From assembly GCF_014203755.1 (NCBI RefSeq), contig NZ_JACHJS010000001.1, positions 5,022,001 to 5,086,000 on the forward strand: 64,000 nucleotides of DNA, read 5' to 3'. This stretch comes from Saccharothrix violaceirubra (GTDB lineage Bacteria > Actinomycetota > Actinomycetes > Mycobacteriales > Pseudonocardiaceae). Shown here piece by piece: positions 35,598 through 44,340 of this stretch (positions are counted from its first letter, which is position 1; the number at the start of each line of letters is the position of its first letter). The notes under the pieces are model-generated. The model saw nothing but the letters and a program-made list of their open reading frames with translations. It was not told the DNA's origin and did no database searches. Position numbers and translations under genes: made by a program.

Positions 35598-35896
35598 GAT
35601 ACACCGTCCGCCTGCGATCGGGCGACTTCACCAAAGCGGCCACCCTCGCGGGTCTGCGCTCCGACTGCGCCCGATCCAAGGCCATGGGCGTCCACCGGTC
35701 GACCGTCACCCGCGTCCTCGCCGGCGAACTCCGACCCGGAGCGGCCTTCATCGCCGGAGCCCTGACCGCACTCCACCCCCTGGACTTCACCGACCTGTTC
35801 GAGGTTGTCGAAAAGGTCCGGCCCATGACGCGGCCCAAACCCGGTAGTGGGTCACACGGCCACGTCGTCAACCTCCCAGAAAATTCGACAAAGTGA
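35594..35896 (+). CDS. Small helix-turn-helix protein
   Basis: 100 residues. An HTH pattern is visible about 25-50 (SKAMGVHRSTVTRVLAGELRPG), like Xre/Cro-type repressors in which Ser/Thr-rich recognition helices follow MGV. It is coupled by ATGA to the Fic-like gene and by a GTGA overlap to the following gene, forming a three-gene mobile-element operon. Probably a local regulator. Confidence 0.7.
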   Translation: MRYTVRLRSGDFTKAATLAGLRSDCARSKAMGVHRSTVTRVLAGELRPGAAFIAGALTALHPLDFTDLFEVVEKVRPMTRPKPGSGSHGHVVNLPENSTK

Positions 35897-36510
35897 CCAC
35901 CACAGTGACCGACACCCACTCACGTACGCTCCACGTCCCCTACATCACCGCATGGTCCGCCGAACAGACCGAACCCCACGACCTGGTCGCCCTGCCCGGA
36001 AACACCGGCATCGGATACCGCGACGAACGTCCCCGCGACCGCGACCGCGACGGTGTCCTCTGGCGACGTGTTCCGCTCGCCCGGGGCCAGGGAAAGCCCC
36101 TGTTCGGCGTCGTCCACTCACCCCGCCAACGCCGCGCGATGCGCAAACTCCTCTGCCAGGTCTGCGCCCACCCCGCCGACACCGACCCGGACGGCACCCT
36201 CTTCGCACTACCCGACAATCGGACCGACTGGGCCGACTGGCCCGAAGGCATGGCCTGCACCGAACCGCCCGTCTGCGCCGACTGCCTCACACTCTCCACC
36301 CGCCTGTGCCCCGCACTGCGACGCGGCCACGCCGTGGTCCGCGTACGAAACGCACCCATCGTCGGAGTCCACGGCGCACTCCACGTCGCCTCACCCAACG
36401 GCATGCGGGCATGGAAACCCACCATCGCCACGTTCGACGACCCCGCACTTTCCTGGGTCCTCGCTTCCCACCTGGTTCGCGAACTCCGAGACGTCACGCT
36501 GCAACGCTGA
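35893..36510 (+). CDS. Integrative-element-type conserved protein with Cys pairs
   Basis: 205 residues. Starts with a beta-rich region (LHVPYITAWSAEQ), then CxxC pairs (CQVCAHPADTD and CADCL, with another Cys in RLCPAL) that could bind zinc. Proteins of this shape are common in Streptomyces and relatives near integrative plasmids, without known function. GTG start at 35893 overlaps the HTH gene. The following 262 nt (36511-36772) hold no gene that I can support. Confidence 0.6.
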   Translation: MTTTVTDTHSRTLHVPYITAWSAEQTEPHDLVALPGNTGIGYRDERPRDRDRDGVLWRRVPLARGQGKPLFGVVHSPRQRRAMRKLLCQVCAHPADTDPDGTLFALPDNRTDWADWPEGMACTEPPVCADCLTLSTRLCPALRRGHAVVRVRNAPIVGVHGALHVASPNGMRAWKPTIATFDDPALSWVLASHLVRELRDVTLQR

Positions 36511-36772
36511 GCCTCCCGGCAATCCGACCGCATGGGAACCGTGACAGGAGCAGAGCCGCACCGAGTCAGCCCACCGTGGACAGGACAAGGCATGTGGATA
36601 GTGCACAAGTCCGCCTACCGACACGCCCACCCTGACGGCGGCCGGAGCGACTGCCACTCCCGATCCGTCGGCAACAGCTCGTCAGCGGTCGGGCGACAAG
36701 AGTCGCCGACACCACCTGCCCCGACGCGGCGAGCGGCGTGCCCGGCACGCAGGCGAAGAACCACCGACACAC

Positions 36773-38137
36773 TCACCTCAGCGGCGAAGAGAACGACTCC
36801 CGCTCCTGATCCGTCAGCGGCGGCTCGTCGGCGGGTCGACCGGTGAGCACGGCGGACATCACGTGCCCCAGCACCGCCGGGCGCAGCAGGCCACCGAGCG
36901 GCGCGTTCAGCGTGTACGCGTCGAGCATCGCCAGCGCCAGATCCGGGTCGACGACGGCCGCCGCGCCCAGCCGGTCCGCGTACCAGGCACCGACCCGGTC
37001 GCCGAGGGTGCGCGGCGGCGCGAACGTGCCCGGGTAGCGCAGGTCCTGGCCGGTGGCCAGCGCCCACGCGGGCGCGGTGACCCGGGCGATCGCCCGGCGT
37101 GCGGTCCGCGTGTCCGGGCCGTGGTCGCGCAGGTTGTCGCGCAACGCCACCGCGTCGAGCGCGGCGACCGTCATGCCGTGCCCGTAGACCGGGTTGAACG
37201 TCGCGACCGCGTCGCCGACCACCACGAACCCCTCGGGCCAGCGCGCCACGCGGTCGTAGTGACGCAGCCGGGCCGGCGGCGCACCGTACCCGCGCAGCGT
37301 GCCGAGCGGGCGCGAAGCGGCGATCAGGTCCGCGATGATCGGGTGCCGCATCCCGGCCGCGAACGCCGTGAACCCGTCGAGGTCGGTCGGCGGCACCCGG
37401 CCGCGCAACCCGGCGAGGCTGACCAGCCACCGGTCGTCGTCCACCGGCAGCACGACGCCACCGCACGCCGGACCGTTCGGGTCCGACTGCACGACCACGG
37501 CCGGGAAGTCGTCGCCGAACGGCGCGCGGAACTCGCCGGTGGCGTACCGGATGCCCGCGTCGACCTCGACCTCGCGCACCGGGGGCAGCCCGAGGTCGAC
37601 CAGCCACCGGTCGGCCCGCGACGACACGCCGGTCGCGTCCACCACGACGTCGGCGGGCAGCGGCCGGGTCTCGCCGGTGTCCCGGTCGCGGACCAGCGCG
37701 GCGGTCACCCGGTCCGCGTCGCCGACGAGACCGACGGCGTCCGCGCCGGTCATCAGCTTCACCTCGCCGACCAGCAGGACCTGGTGGCGCAAAACGGTTT
37801 CGAGGGTCGGCCGCCGACACGCGACCAGGTACCGGTCGTGCTCCACGCGCGGCAGCCACCCCGACGGCGTGCGGGTCAGCACGTCGTACGGCATGCGCAG
37901 GCGACGCGCACCGGCCGTCTTCAGCGCGGCGTCCACACCGGGCAGCAGGTCGACGACGGCCCGGAAACCCCGGTCCAGCAACAGGTGCGCGTGCCGGCCC
38001 TGCGGCACGCCGGGGCGTGGACCGGAGTCGACGCGGTCGCGTTCCACGACCGTCACGGTGTCGACGTGGTGGGCGAGCGCGGCGGCGGCCAGCAGCCCGG
38101 CCACCCCGCCTCCCAGGACTACGGCTCTCGTGGTCAT
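36773..38137 (-). CDS. FAD-dependent monooxygenase (prenyl epoxidase candidate)
   Basis: 454 residues. FAD-binding GGGVAGLLAAAALA at the N-terminus, DATG near VVDATGVSSRADRW, and the second flavin motif VVVGDAVATFNPVYGHGM. The fold is that of aromatic hydroxylases/squalene-epoxidase-like enzymes. In meroterpenoid pathways the partner of a Pyr4-type cyclase is an FAD epoxidase acting on the terminal prenyl double bond; its location 2 nt after the cyclase gene supports this role. Last gene of the twelve-gene operon. Substrate is inference. Confidence 0.88.
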   Translation of the reverse strand: MTTRAVVLGGGVAGLLAAAALAHHVDTVTVVERDRVDSGPRPGVPQGRHAHLLLDRGFRAVVDLLPGVDAALKTAGARRLRMPYDVLTRTPSGWLPRVEHDRYLVACRRPTLETVLRHQVLLVGEVKLMTGADAVGLVGDADRVTAALVRDRDTGETRPLPADVVVDATGVSSRADRWLVDLGLPPVREVEVDAGIRYATGEFRAPFGDDFPAVVVQSDPNGPACGGVVLPVDDDRWLVSLAGLRGRVPPTDLDGFTAFAAGMRHPIIADLIAASRPLGTLRGYGAPPARLRHYDRVARWPEGFVVVGDAVATFNPVYGHGMTVAALDAVALRDNLRDHGPDTRTARRAIARVTAPAWALATGQDLRYPGTFAPPRTLGDRVGAWYADRLGAAAVVDPDLALAMLDAYTLNAPLGGLLRPAVLGHVMSAVLTGRPADEPPLTDQERESFSSPLR

Positions 38138-38139
38138 CC

Positions 38140-38811
38140 TCAGACCTTCCGCCAGGGGTTCGCGCCCTCGGCGCGGAATCTCCGGTGCAGGAGCACGGCG
38201 TAGGCGACGTCGAGCACGATCTCGGCCGCGACCATCAGGTGCAGCAGCCGACGGTCGGGGTAGAGCAGCACCAACCCGACCGCGCCGGACGCGTCGATCA
38301 CCGTTTTGAGCAGTGCGATGTACATCGTCTGGCCGACCGTGGACCCGCGCACGCGCAACGTCGTCAGGAAGAGCGCTTCCATGAGCACGACGACGAACAC
38401 CGTGGTGTAGGAGCCGTCCCGGTCGCCGAACTCGCGGGTGGCCAGCACCATGAAGGCGAACGCGAAGACGGACCAGCCCGCGGTCATGGCGGCGAACGCC
38501 GGACGGGACAGGCCCGGGAAGTCCTGCCGTCCGAAGCGGAGCGCCTGCCACAGCAGCACGAGGTTCAACGGCAGCCAGAAGTAGAGGACGACCCGCAGCT
38601 CGGAGTCCACCGGGTACACGAACGCGTACGTGATCTCCCAGGAGACGTTGGCGCAGGCCGCGAAGACCGGCAGCGTGGACCGCCGGTCGAGGAAGCCGCG
38701 GCGGATCGCGAGCAGGTAGACCAGCAGCGTGCAGACCCCGACGATCCCGAACGCGATGCCGGGCAGGAGGGGGTCGACGTCGGCGCGGGTGTCCAGGACG
38801 GGCGGGGTCAC
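38140..38811 (-). CDS. Pyr4-like integral membrane terpene cyclase candidate
   Basis: 223 residues, about seven predicted membrane helices. The block ANVSWEITYAFVYP carries Glu59 and the last helix carries Asp201 (AAEIVLDVAYAVLL); these match in place the Glu63 and Asp218 that are essential in fungal Pyr4 as I recall. Pyr4-family enzymes protonate a terminal epoxide and cyclise the prenyl chain; bacterial relatives are known from drimentine-type pathways. Start GTG 38811 is chosen because GGAGG lies 8 nt upstream; a GTG at 38820 is within the ribosome site. Neighbours are a prenyltransferase and an FAD monooxygenase, exactly the expected partners. Confidence 0.75.
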   Translation of the reverse strand: MTPPVLDTRADVDPLLPGIAFGIVGVCTLLVYLLAIRRGFLDRRSTLPVFAACANVSWEITYAFVYPVDSELRVVLYFWLPLNLVLLWQALRFGRQDFPGLSRPAFAAMTAGWSVFAFAFMVLATREFGDRDGSYTTVFVVVLMEALFLTTLRVRGSTVGQTMYIALLKTVIDASGAVGLVLLYPDRRLLHLMVAAEIVLDVAYAVLLHRRFRAEGANPWRKV

Positions 38812-38890
38812 GCGGACCACCTCCGACGTCGGGCGCCGGGTGGACGGCCGGTGCGGGGAGTCCCGCCGCGGGGTCCTGCCTCCGAGGGGT

Positions 38891-39913
38891 TCACGCGGAC
38901 CTCCTCCGGCGCAGTGCGTCGAGCACCTGCACGCCTGACGCGGGCACCACGTACAACGCGAACAACACCACGCACGCCCACACCGACGGCGTGAACCCGT
39001 GCTCGACCGCGGCGGCCACCACGAAGCCGAGCACCGCGACGATCCCGGTCGCGGCGGCGTGCGTGGTGGCCAGGTGGGCGGTCGCCGTGGCGCGGTCGGG
39101 GGCATCGGGCGACGGCGGGTCGCGGCGCAGGCGCACCGCGAGCACGTAGCCGCCGGGCGCGGTGATCAGCAGGCCGACGCCGACCGCGAGCGGCAGCACG
39201 CCGACCAGCGTCGTCACCAGCACCGACGTGTAGGCGGCGGCCTGGAGTCCGGCGAACAGCAGGGCCGCGCGGCGGGCGCCCAGCGTGTTCGGCAGCGTGC
39301 GCTTGCCGGCCACCAGGTCGGATTCCCGGTCGCAGAAGTTCATCACGGTCATCCGCGCGGTCATCACCAGCATGAGCGGGATCGCCACCGCGACCAGCGA
39401 CGCGGGCACGCCACCGGTCAGCGACACCCCGGTCAGCACCGGGCAGAACACCGCGAGCGAGGCCGCCGTGGCGATCTCGCCGAGCCCCCGGTGGTTCAGC
39501 TTGACCGGCGGCGCCGTGTAGAACCAGGCCACCGCGATGGCGGCCAGCGCGATGAGCCGTTGCGCGGGCGTGGGCATCGCGACCGTCAGCCCCAGCACCA
39601 CGAACAGCAGCACGAACGCCGCCGACAGGCTCACCTCGGGCCGCAGCGCGCCGGACACCAGCACCTGGCTGCCGCCGGTCCACCGGTTGGGCGCGGTGTG
39701 CGCACGGTCGGCGGCGAGGTCGAAGTACTCGTTGCAGTAGTGGGTCATCAGGTGGGTCAGGGCGACCGTCGCCTGGACCAGCAGCCACGTCCCGAACGCG
39801 AAGCCGTGCCCGGCGGACACGGCCGCGCCGACGCCGACCGTGACGGTCAACTGGCTCTCCACCAGGAACCGCGGCCTGCTCAGCCGCACGAACGCGGCGA
39901 TCCGCCCGGCCAC
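38891..39913 (-). CDS. UbiA-family prenyltransferase
   Basis: 340 residues with about eight or nine membrane helices. First Asp-rich motif NEYFDLAAD (Asn61-Asp69) and second DRESDLVAGKR carry the Mg-diphosphate ligands. UbiA enzymes move a prenyl group from a diphosphate donor to an acceptor, usually aromatic. Here the operon makes a cyclitol, so the acceptor may be a cyclitol-derived enone or phenol (inference). GTG start at 39913, one nt after the VOC stop; 79 nt separate it from the cyclase gene. Confidence 0.93.
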   Translation of the reverse strand: MAGRIAAFVRLSRPRFLVESQLTVTVGVGAAVSAGHGFAFGTWLLVQATVALTHLMTHYCNEYFDLAADRAHTAPNRWTGGSQVLVSGALRPEVSLSAAFVLLFVVLGLTVAMPTPAQRLIALAAIAVAWFYTAPPVKLNHRGLGEIATAASLAVFCPVLTGVSLTGGVPASLVAVAIPLMLVMTARMTVMNFCDRESDLVAGKRTLPNTLGARRAALLFAGLQAAAYTSVLVTTLVGVLPLAVGVGLLITAPGGYVLAVRLRRDPPSPDAPDRATATAHLATTHAAATGIVAVLGFVVAAAVEHGFTPSVWACVVLFALYVVPASGVQVLDALRRRRSA

Positions 39914-39914
39914 G

Positions 39915-40463
39915 CTACCGGTTCCGCCAGGGCGCGTCCGGCGCGTACAGCCGGGCCGGGGTGTCCCGCTCGAACGGCAGCCCGGCGGGCAGGTTGATCA
40001 ACTCCAACTGCATGCCCCACGGCGTCGTGAAGTACACCCAGCGGTCGCCCGCGATCGGACCGTCGGTGAGCGTCTCCGGGTCGCCGAACACGGTCACGCC
40101 GGGCTGTTCGCGCAGGTACGCGGCGGCCACGTCGACGTCGGCCACGTGGATGGCGAGGTGGTGCCCGCCCCAGTCGCTGTTGCGCGGCAAGGCTTTGCGC
40201 TGGTCGCGTGCGGAGTACTCGAACAGTTCGAGGTTGGTGACCGGCCCGAGCCGCAGCATCGCGATGTGCGCCACGGCCGCGGCGTCGACACCGAGCTTGC
40301 GCGCCATCCAGTCCCCGCCCGGGTCGTGCACCGGGCCGAGCCGGTAGGCCAACTCGGCACCGACCACGTCGACGAAGAAGTCCACCGCCTGGTCGAGATC
40401 GGGCACCGTGCAGGCGAAGTGGTGCACCGCCTGCGCCCCCGGAATACCGCCCACCCCGGTCAC
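39915..40463 (-). CDS. VOC-superfamily protein, cyclitol epimerase candidate
   Basis: 182 residues, two beta-alpha-beta-beta-beta units of the glyoxalase fold: VHHFACTVPDLDQAVDFF and, later, HHLAIHVADVDVAAAYL with a C-terminal WGMQLELINLP that supplies the last metal Glu. ValD and CetB, which epimerise 2-epi-5-epi-valiolone, belong to this superfamily, so that role is attractive given the cyclase at the head of the operon. Other VOC activities remain possible. GTG 40463 overlaps the stop of the small upstream ORF; GTG 40454 is better spaced from GGAAGGGGA and may be the real start. Confidence 0.8.
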   Translation of the reverse strand: MTGVGGIPGAQAVHHFACTVPDLDQAVDFFVDVVGAELAYRLGPVHDPGGDWMARKLGVDAAAVAHIAMLRLGPVTNLELFEYSARDQRKALPRNSDWGGHHLAIHVADVDVAAAYLREQPGVTVFGDPETLTDGPIAGDRWVYFTTPWGMQLELINLPAGLPFERDTPARLYAPDAPWRNR

Positions 40464-40750
40464 TCCCCTTCCGCCCGGATCACACCGACCCGGCCGCCCG
40501 TTGTGCCGTCCGGTCCTGTCACGCCCGTCCACCGCCGGTCCGGCGACTCCTGCCACACCCGGCCCGCCGAGTCGACCACCCGTCTTGCCGTCCACCCCTC
40601 GCAGCCCACGTCCCAGGTCGGTGCCCCTCGTCGTGCCGGCCCTCCGGTCCGACCGCCCCACCCGAGCCGACCGACCTCGACGTCGCACTCGGCACGCCCC
40701 GGCAAGTCGACTGGCGCCGGCCTCGATCCGCCGCGCGAGCGAGTCGCCAC
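40460..40750 (-). CDS. Small hypothetical protein in the cyclitol operon
   Basis: Up to 96 residues from GTG 40750. No family recognised. The C-terminal half looks protein-like (WDVGCEGWTARRVVDSAGRV then WQESPDRRWTGV), with four Trp and one Cys; the N-terminal half is Arg/Gly-rich. The stop overlaps the VOC start as GTGA, the junction used throughout this operon, and it fills an otherwise empty 330-nt gap. These points favour a real gene. Confidence 0.5.
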   Translation of the reverse strand: MATRSRGGSRPAPVDLPGRAECDVEVGRLGWGGRTGGPARRGAPTWDVGCEGWTARRVVDSAGRVWQESPDRRWTGVTGPDGTTGGRVGVIRAEGE

Positions 40751-40789
40751 ACCACCCCGCGACGTTCTCTCCCGCCCGGCCGCACCCGG

Positions 40790-41572
40790 TCACGTCCGTC
40801 CCGCGTACGCCTGGTTGGGAATCGCGCCCATCAGCGCGAGCCCGCCGTCGATGTGCAGCGTCGACCCGGTGATGTAGGCCGCCGCCTCGCTCGCCAGGTG
40901 CCCGACCAGCGCCGCGACCTCGGCGGCCCGACCCGGTCGGCCGACCGGGATCATCGGGCGGTCGATCTCGCCCGCGTCAAGGTGCTCCGGCACGCCGTTC
41001 ATGGGCGTCGCGGTTTCGCCGGGCGCGACCGCGTTGACCGTGATGCCGTACGGCGCGAGTTCCAGTGCCATCACGCGGGTCAGCATCAGCAGGCCGCCCT
41101 TGGCCGCGCAGTACGCCGACCCGCCGTCGATCGGGATCCGCTCGTGCACCGAGGTGACGTTGACGATCCGCCCGCCGGTGCCCTGCGCGACCAGTCGCCG
41201 GGCCATCGCCTGCGCGCACGCGAACGGCCCGGTCAGGTCGACGGCCAGCAGGCGGGTCCAGCCGTCGAGCGTCTCGTCGAGGAACGCCGCACGCCGGTTG
41301 ACGCCCGCGTTGTTCACGAAGACGTCCACGCCGCCGAGTTCGTCCGCCGCCCGGTCGACCGCCGACGCGGCGCCGCCGGGGTCGGTGTGGTCGAGCGTGA
41401 ACGTCACGGCACGACCACCCGCGTCCCCGACCTCGGCCGCGGTCCGCCCGGCCGCGTCCGCGTCGACCCGGTACCCGATCGCGACGTCGAACCCCTCGCG
41501 GGCCAGTACCACCGCCGTGGCCCGTCCGATGCCGGAACTGGCGCCGGTCACCACGGCCCGCCGTCGGGTCAT
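40790..41572 (-). CDS. SDR oxidoreductase
   Basis: 260 residues of the classical SDR family: TGASSGIGRATAVV, NNAGVNRR, SVHERIP with the catalytic Ser, and YCAAKGG. The overall pattern is closest to glucose-1-dehydrogenase/sugar-alcohol dehydrogenase-like SDRs, fitting oxidation or reduction on a cyclitol ring. ATG at 41572 overlaps the stop of the upstream cupin gene. Confidence 0.92.
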   Translation of the reverse strand: MTRRRAVVTGASSGIGRATAVVLAREGFDVAIGYRVDADAAGRTAAEVGDAGGRAVTFTLDHTDPGGAASAVDRAADELGGVDVFVNNAGVNRRAAFLDETLDGWTRLLAVDLTGPFACAQAMARRLVAQGTGGRIVNVTSVHERIPIDGGSAYCAAKGGLLMLTRVMALELAPYGITVNAVAPGETATPMNGVPEHLDAGEIDRPMIPVGRPGRAAEVAALVGHLASEAAAYITGSTLHIDGGLALMGAIPNQAYAGRT

Positions 41573-42228
41573 CGCCCGTCACCGCCTTCGTCGACCGCGT
41601 ACCCGGCCTGGTCGAGACTCCCGACGCCCAGGTAGCCGTAGAGGGTCGTGGTCACCGTGCCCGGGTCGGTGCGGAACCCGTGCGGCTCGTCGGCCGGCAC
41701 GAACACCAGGTCGCCGGGTCCGACCCGGATCGGCCCGTCCGGGGCGAGGTGCAGTCCGCCGCCGGACAGCACGAGGAAGAACTCGGCCGCGTTCGGGTGC
41801 CGGTGCGTCCTGTGGTGGCCGCCCGGCCGGAACACCGAGGTGGCGACGACGATCCCGCGTGCGCCGACGGTGTCGTCGGTGACCAGCCACCGCACGGCCA
41901 TGTCGACGAACCCGCCGCCCTCGGCCAGGACCAGGTCGCCGGCGGAACCGGACCCACGCGTCCACACCGCCGGTGTTCCCGGCGGTCCGGGCGAGCCGAC
42001 GACCAGCACCCTCGTGCCGGGTGCCGCCGGGGACACGCGTCCCGGGCAGTAGACCCCTTCGCCGACCTCGAGTTCAAGTCCACTGTGGACGATGGACCCG
42101 GAGAGCACCGCGACCGCGGACTCGCCGTCCGGCACCAGGTCCACGTCGAGGTCGAGCACCGTGACCAGGCCGGCCGCCGACCCGATCGGCCGACCGGTCG
42201 GGTCGGCGGCACGCCGGACTCCGGTCAC
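41569..42228 (-). CDS. Two-domain cupin protein, C-terminal metal site intact
   Basis: 219 residues. The N-terminal cupin half (about 15-85) lacks metal ligands. The C-terminal half (about 120-205) has GGHHRTHRHPNAAEFFLVLSG and EPHGFR, providing the His/His/Glu/His set of a metal-binding cupin. Cupins of this type act as isomerases, dehydratases or dioxygenases; which one is not visible. GTG 42228 overlaps the dehydrogenase stop. Confidence 0.83.
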   Translation of the reverse strand: MTGVRRAADPTGRPIGSAAGLVTVLDLDVDLVPDGESAVAVLSGSIVHSGLELEVGEGVYCPGRVSPAAPGTRVLVVGSPGPPGTPAVWTRGSGSAGDLVLAEGGGFVDMAVRWLVTDDTVGARGIVVATSVFRPGGHHRTHRHPNAAEFFLVLSGGGLHLAPDGPIRVGPGDLVFVPADEPHGFRTDPGTVTTTLYGYLGVGSLDQAGYAVDEGGDGR

Positions 42229-43250
42229 CACTGGGCTCCCAGGATCACCTTGGGCGGCCCGGTGCGGCCGTGCTCCAGCAGGTCGAACGCGCGGCCGGGG
42301 TCGTACGCGGGCAGGACGGCGGCGACCAGCGGACCGCCGTCGAACACGCCGCCCGCGAACAGCGCCACGGTCTCCGTGTAGTGGTCGAGCCCGTGCTGGA
42401 TGCCGTACACCGTGATGCCGCGCAACACCAGGTCGCCCGCGACCACCGGTTCGGCCGCGCCGGACACGCCGACCACCGCGATCCGGCCGCCGTCCTCGGT
42501 CAGCCGCACCGCCGTGCCGAACGCGTCGATCCCGCCGGATGCCTCGACCACCAGGTCGAAGGACCGGCCGGGCGCCTCGGCGACGCCCACGGCCTCGGCG
42601 GCACCGCACCGCCGGGCCAACGCCAGCCCGGCCGGGTCGACGCCGACGGCCACCACCTGCGCCTCGCGCCACGCCGCCAACTGCACGGCCAGCAGGCCGA
42701 TCGTGCCGGTGCCCACGACCGCGACCCGTTCGCCCGCCCGGCAGCCGGCCCGCGTCAACGCCTCGACCACGGTCACGGCCGGTTCCACCAGCACGGCACT
42801 GGGCACGGTCAACGCGCCCGGCAGCCGGGTCAGGGCGTGCGCGGGCACGCGGACGTACTCGGCCGCCGCACCGGCCCGCCCGTACAGGCCGACCTCGGCC
42901 ATGCGCAGGCACTGCTGCCGACGGCCGACGGCACACCGCGCGCAGGTGCCGCACGTGACCATGGTGTGGCCGACGACGGCGTCACCGGGCACGAACCCGG
43001 TGTCGGCCGCGACCACCTCGCCCCACCACTCGTGGCCGGGCACGTGCGGGAACGTCGTGCGGCCGTCGCGCACGTAGGTCGCCTTGCCGTGCAACAGTTC
43101 CAGGTCCGTGCCGCACAACCCGACGTACCGGGTGCGGACGAGCACCTCGCCCGGCACGGGGTCGGGGATGGGCACCTCGCCGCGCTCGACCCGGCCGGGT
43201 GCCGTGAGCAGCACCGCCGGCATGGTGCCGCGCGGCCAGGGGTCGGTCAT
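42225..43250 (-). CDS. Zinc-dependent alcohol dehydrogenase (MDR family)
   Basis: 341 residues. Catalytic zinc site in GLCGTDLELLHG and PGHEWWGEVV; structural zinc Cys cluster CGTCARCAVGRRQQC; NAD-binding VVGTGTIGLLAVQLA. Related enzymes oxidise sorbitol, threonine or cyclitols. In the operon it probably oxidises a ring hydroxyl of the cyclitol, setting up an enone. ATG at 43250 overlaps the preceding stop. Confidence 0.94.
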   Translation of the reverse strand: MTDPWPRGTMPAVLLTAPGRVERGEVPIPDPVPGEVLVRTRYVGLCGTDLELLHGKATYVRDGRTTFPHVPGHEWWGEVVAADTGFVPGDAVVGHTMVTCGTCARCAVGRRQQCLRMAEVGLYGRAGAAAEYVRVPAHALTRLPGALTVPSAVLVEPAVTVVEALTRAGCRAGERVAVVGTGTIGLLAVQLAAWREAQVVAVGVDPAGLALARRCGAAEAVGVAEAPGRSFDLVVEASGGIDAFGTAVRLTEDGGRIAVVGVSGAAEPVVAGDLVLRGITVYGIQHGLDHYTETVALFAGGVFDGGPLVAAVLPAYDPGRAFDLLEHGRTGPPKVILGAQW

Positions 43251-43594
43251 GGCGCCACCGGCGATCGTCGCGGCAGAAGGGCGGACACGGCGGCGGGCAG
43301 CACCGCGACCCACAACACGTCGAGCCCGGCGGAGCCGGCGGCCAACCGGGTAGGGGTCGCGGCGAGCACGACGTCGCCCGTGCGGACCGGAAGGCCGTCC
43401 GCCGAACCGCTGCCGCGCACCACGAACCAGGCCGACTCGACACCGTCGCGCCCGGGAGGTGCGAACGTCGAGCCGGGCGGCAGACTCACCAGGTCGACGG
43501 CCTCGCACTCGCTGTGCACCATGCCGCGCCGCGCCAGGCACCGCCACGCCACCTCACCGGTGCGGGACGGGTCGACGAAAGCGGTGACGATCAC
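43247..43594 (-). CDS. Cupin-like protein without metal ligands (paralogue of 44337-44726)
   Basis: 115 residues from GTG 43594. It aligns by eye with the cupin at 44337-44726: AWRCLARRGMVHSECEAVDL versus WKCFARRTWLHGDWEAVEW, followed by LPPG/IPPG. Where that protein has the metal motif (HVHTRTEEVY) this one has APPGRDGVESAW, so metal binding is lost. It may be a structural or substrate-binding partner. Both ends overlap neighbours by 4 nt. Confidence 0.75.
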   Translation of the reverse strand: MIVTAFVDPSRTGEVAWRCLARRGMVHSECEAVDLVSLPPGSTFAPPGRDGVESAWFVVRGSGSADGLPVRTGDVVLAATPTRLAAGSAGLDVLWVAVLPAAVSALLPRRSPVAP

Positions 43595-44340
43595 GGCCCG
43601 CCCCCACCCGGCCCGGCACCCCGGTCGGCTGCCCATCCGACCACGCGCCCCGACACCGACCCGACGCCGTCACCCCGGACCGGCCCGGCACCCTCACCGC
43701 GCACCTGCCCGGAGTCCGGATCGGCCGACAGCCCGGGTGCCCCGCCAGACCCCCGCACAGCCGGCCGACCCGACACGGGCTCGACCACACCGCCTGCTGC
43801 CCGCGCAGCGTGCGTGCCCGCTACCCGCCCAGCCGAACCCGACGGATGCCCGAACGCCGTATCGGCCTCCGGGTCCGACACCGACCCGGCCTCCCGGCCC
43901 CGCACCCGGCCGGAGTCCGGACCGGTCGGCGACCCGGCTGCCTCGTCGACCGCCCGACCCGACACCGGCCCGGACTTCCGGTCCGCTTCGACAGTCGCCC
44001 CCTCGTCCGCGACCGGCCCGGCGCCGGGGACAGGTGCCGGATCGGGAACGGCGAGTTCGACCAGGAAGTAGTCCAGCCCCGCGCCCGCGGTGATCCGCGG
44101 CCGGGTGTGCAGGGGCGCGGTCACCGAAACCCCTTCGCGCAGTGGCACTTGCGCGTCGCCGGTCGTCACCGTGCCGTCGCCCGAAAGCACGAACAGGCTG
44201 AACTCCGCGTCGGGCGCGTCCAACACCGCCGATTCCCCGGCCGCCAACCGCACCCGGCGCAGCGCCCGCAGCGGCCCGGTCAGCACCTGCCGCGGATCGA
44301 GTTCGCCGGGCTCGCCGAGATGGAACACACCCGAGTTCAC
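43591..44340 (-). CDS. Cupin-like protein with long low-complexity tail
   Basis: 249 residues from GTG 44340. Residues 1-105 form a cupin-like barrel without visible metal ligands (FSLFVLSGDGTVTTGD, PLREGVSVTAPLHTRP). Residues about 106-249 are an Ala/Gly/Pro/Ser/Asp-rich tail with degenerate units such as DSGRVRG, GPVSGR and GSVSGR, also visible as repeats in the DNA. The tail is probably disordered and may be a recent expansion. The stop still sits exactly in the GTGA overlap with the next gene, so the frame is kept. Confidence 0.72.
   Translation of the reverse strand: MNSGVFHLGEPGELDPRQVLTGPLRALRRVRLAAGESAVLDAPDAEFSLFVLSGDGTVTTGDAQVPLREGVSVTAPLHTRPRITAGAGLDYFLVELAVPDPAPVPGAGPVADEGATVEADRKSGPVSGRAVDEAAGSPTGPDSGRVRGREAGSVSDPEADTAFGHPSGSAGRVAGTHAARAAGGVVEPVSGRPAVRGSGGAPGLSADPDSGQVRGEGAGPVRGDGVGSVSGRVVGWAADRGAGPGGGGP

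Noticed and set aside
36532..36846. Short plus-strand frame between the mobile-element genes and the FAD gene
   Set aside because: Ser/Arg/Pro-rich without pattern, and it runs into the opposing FAD monooxygenase gene.
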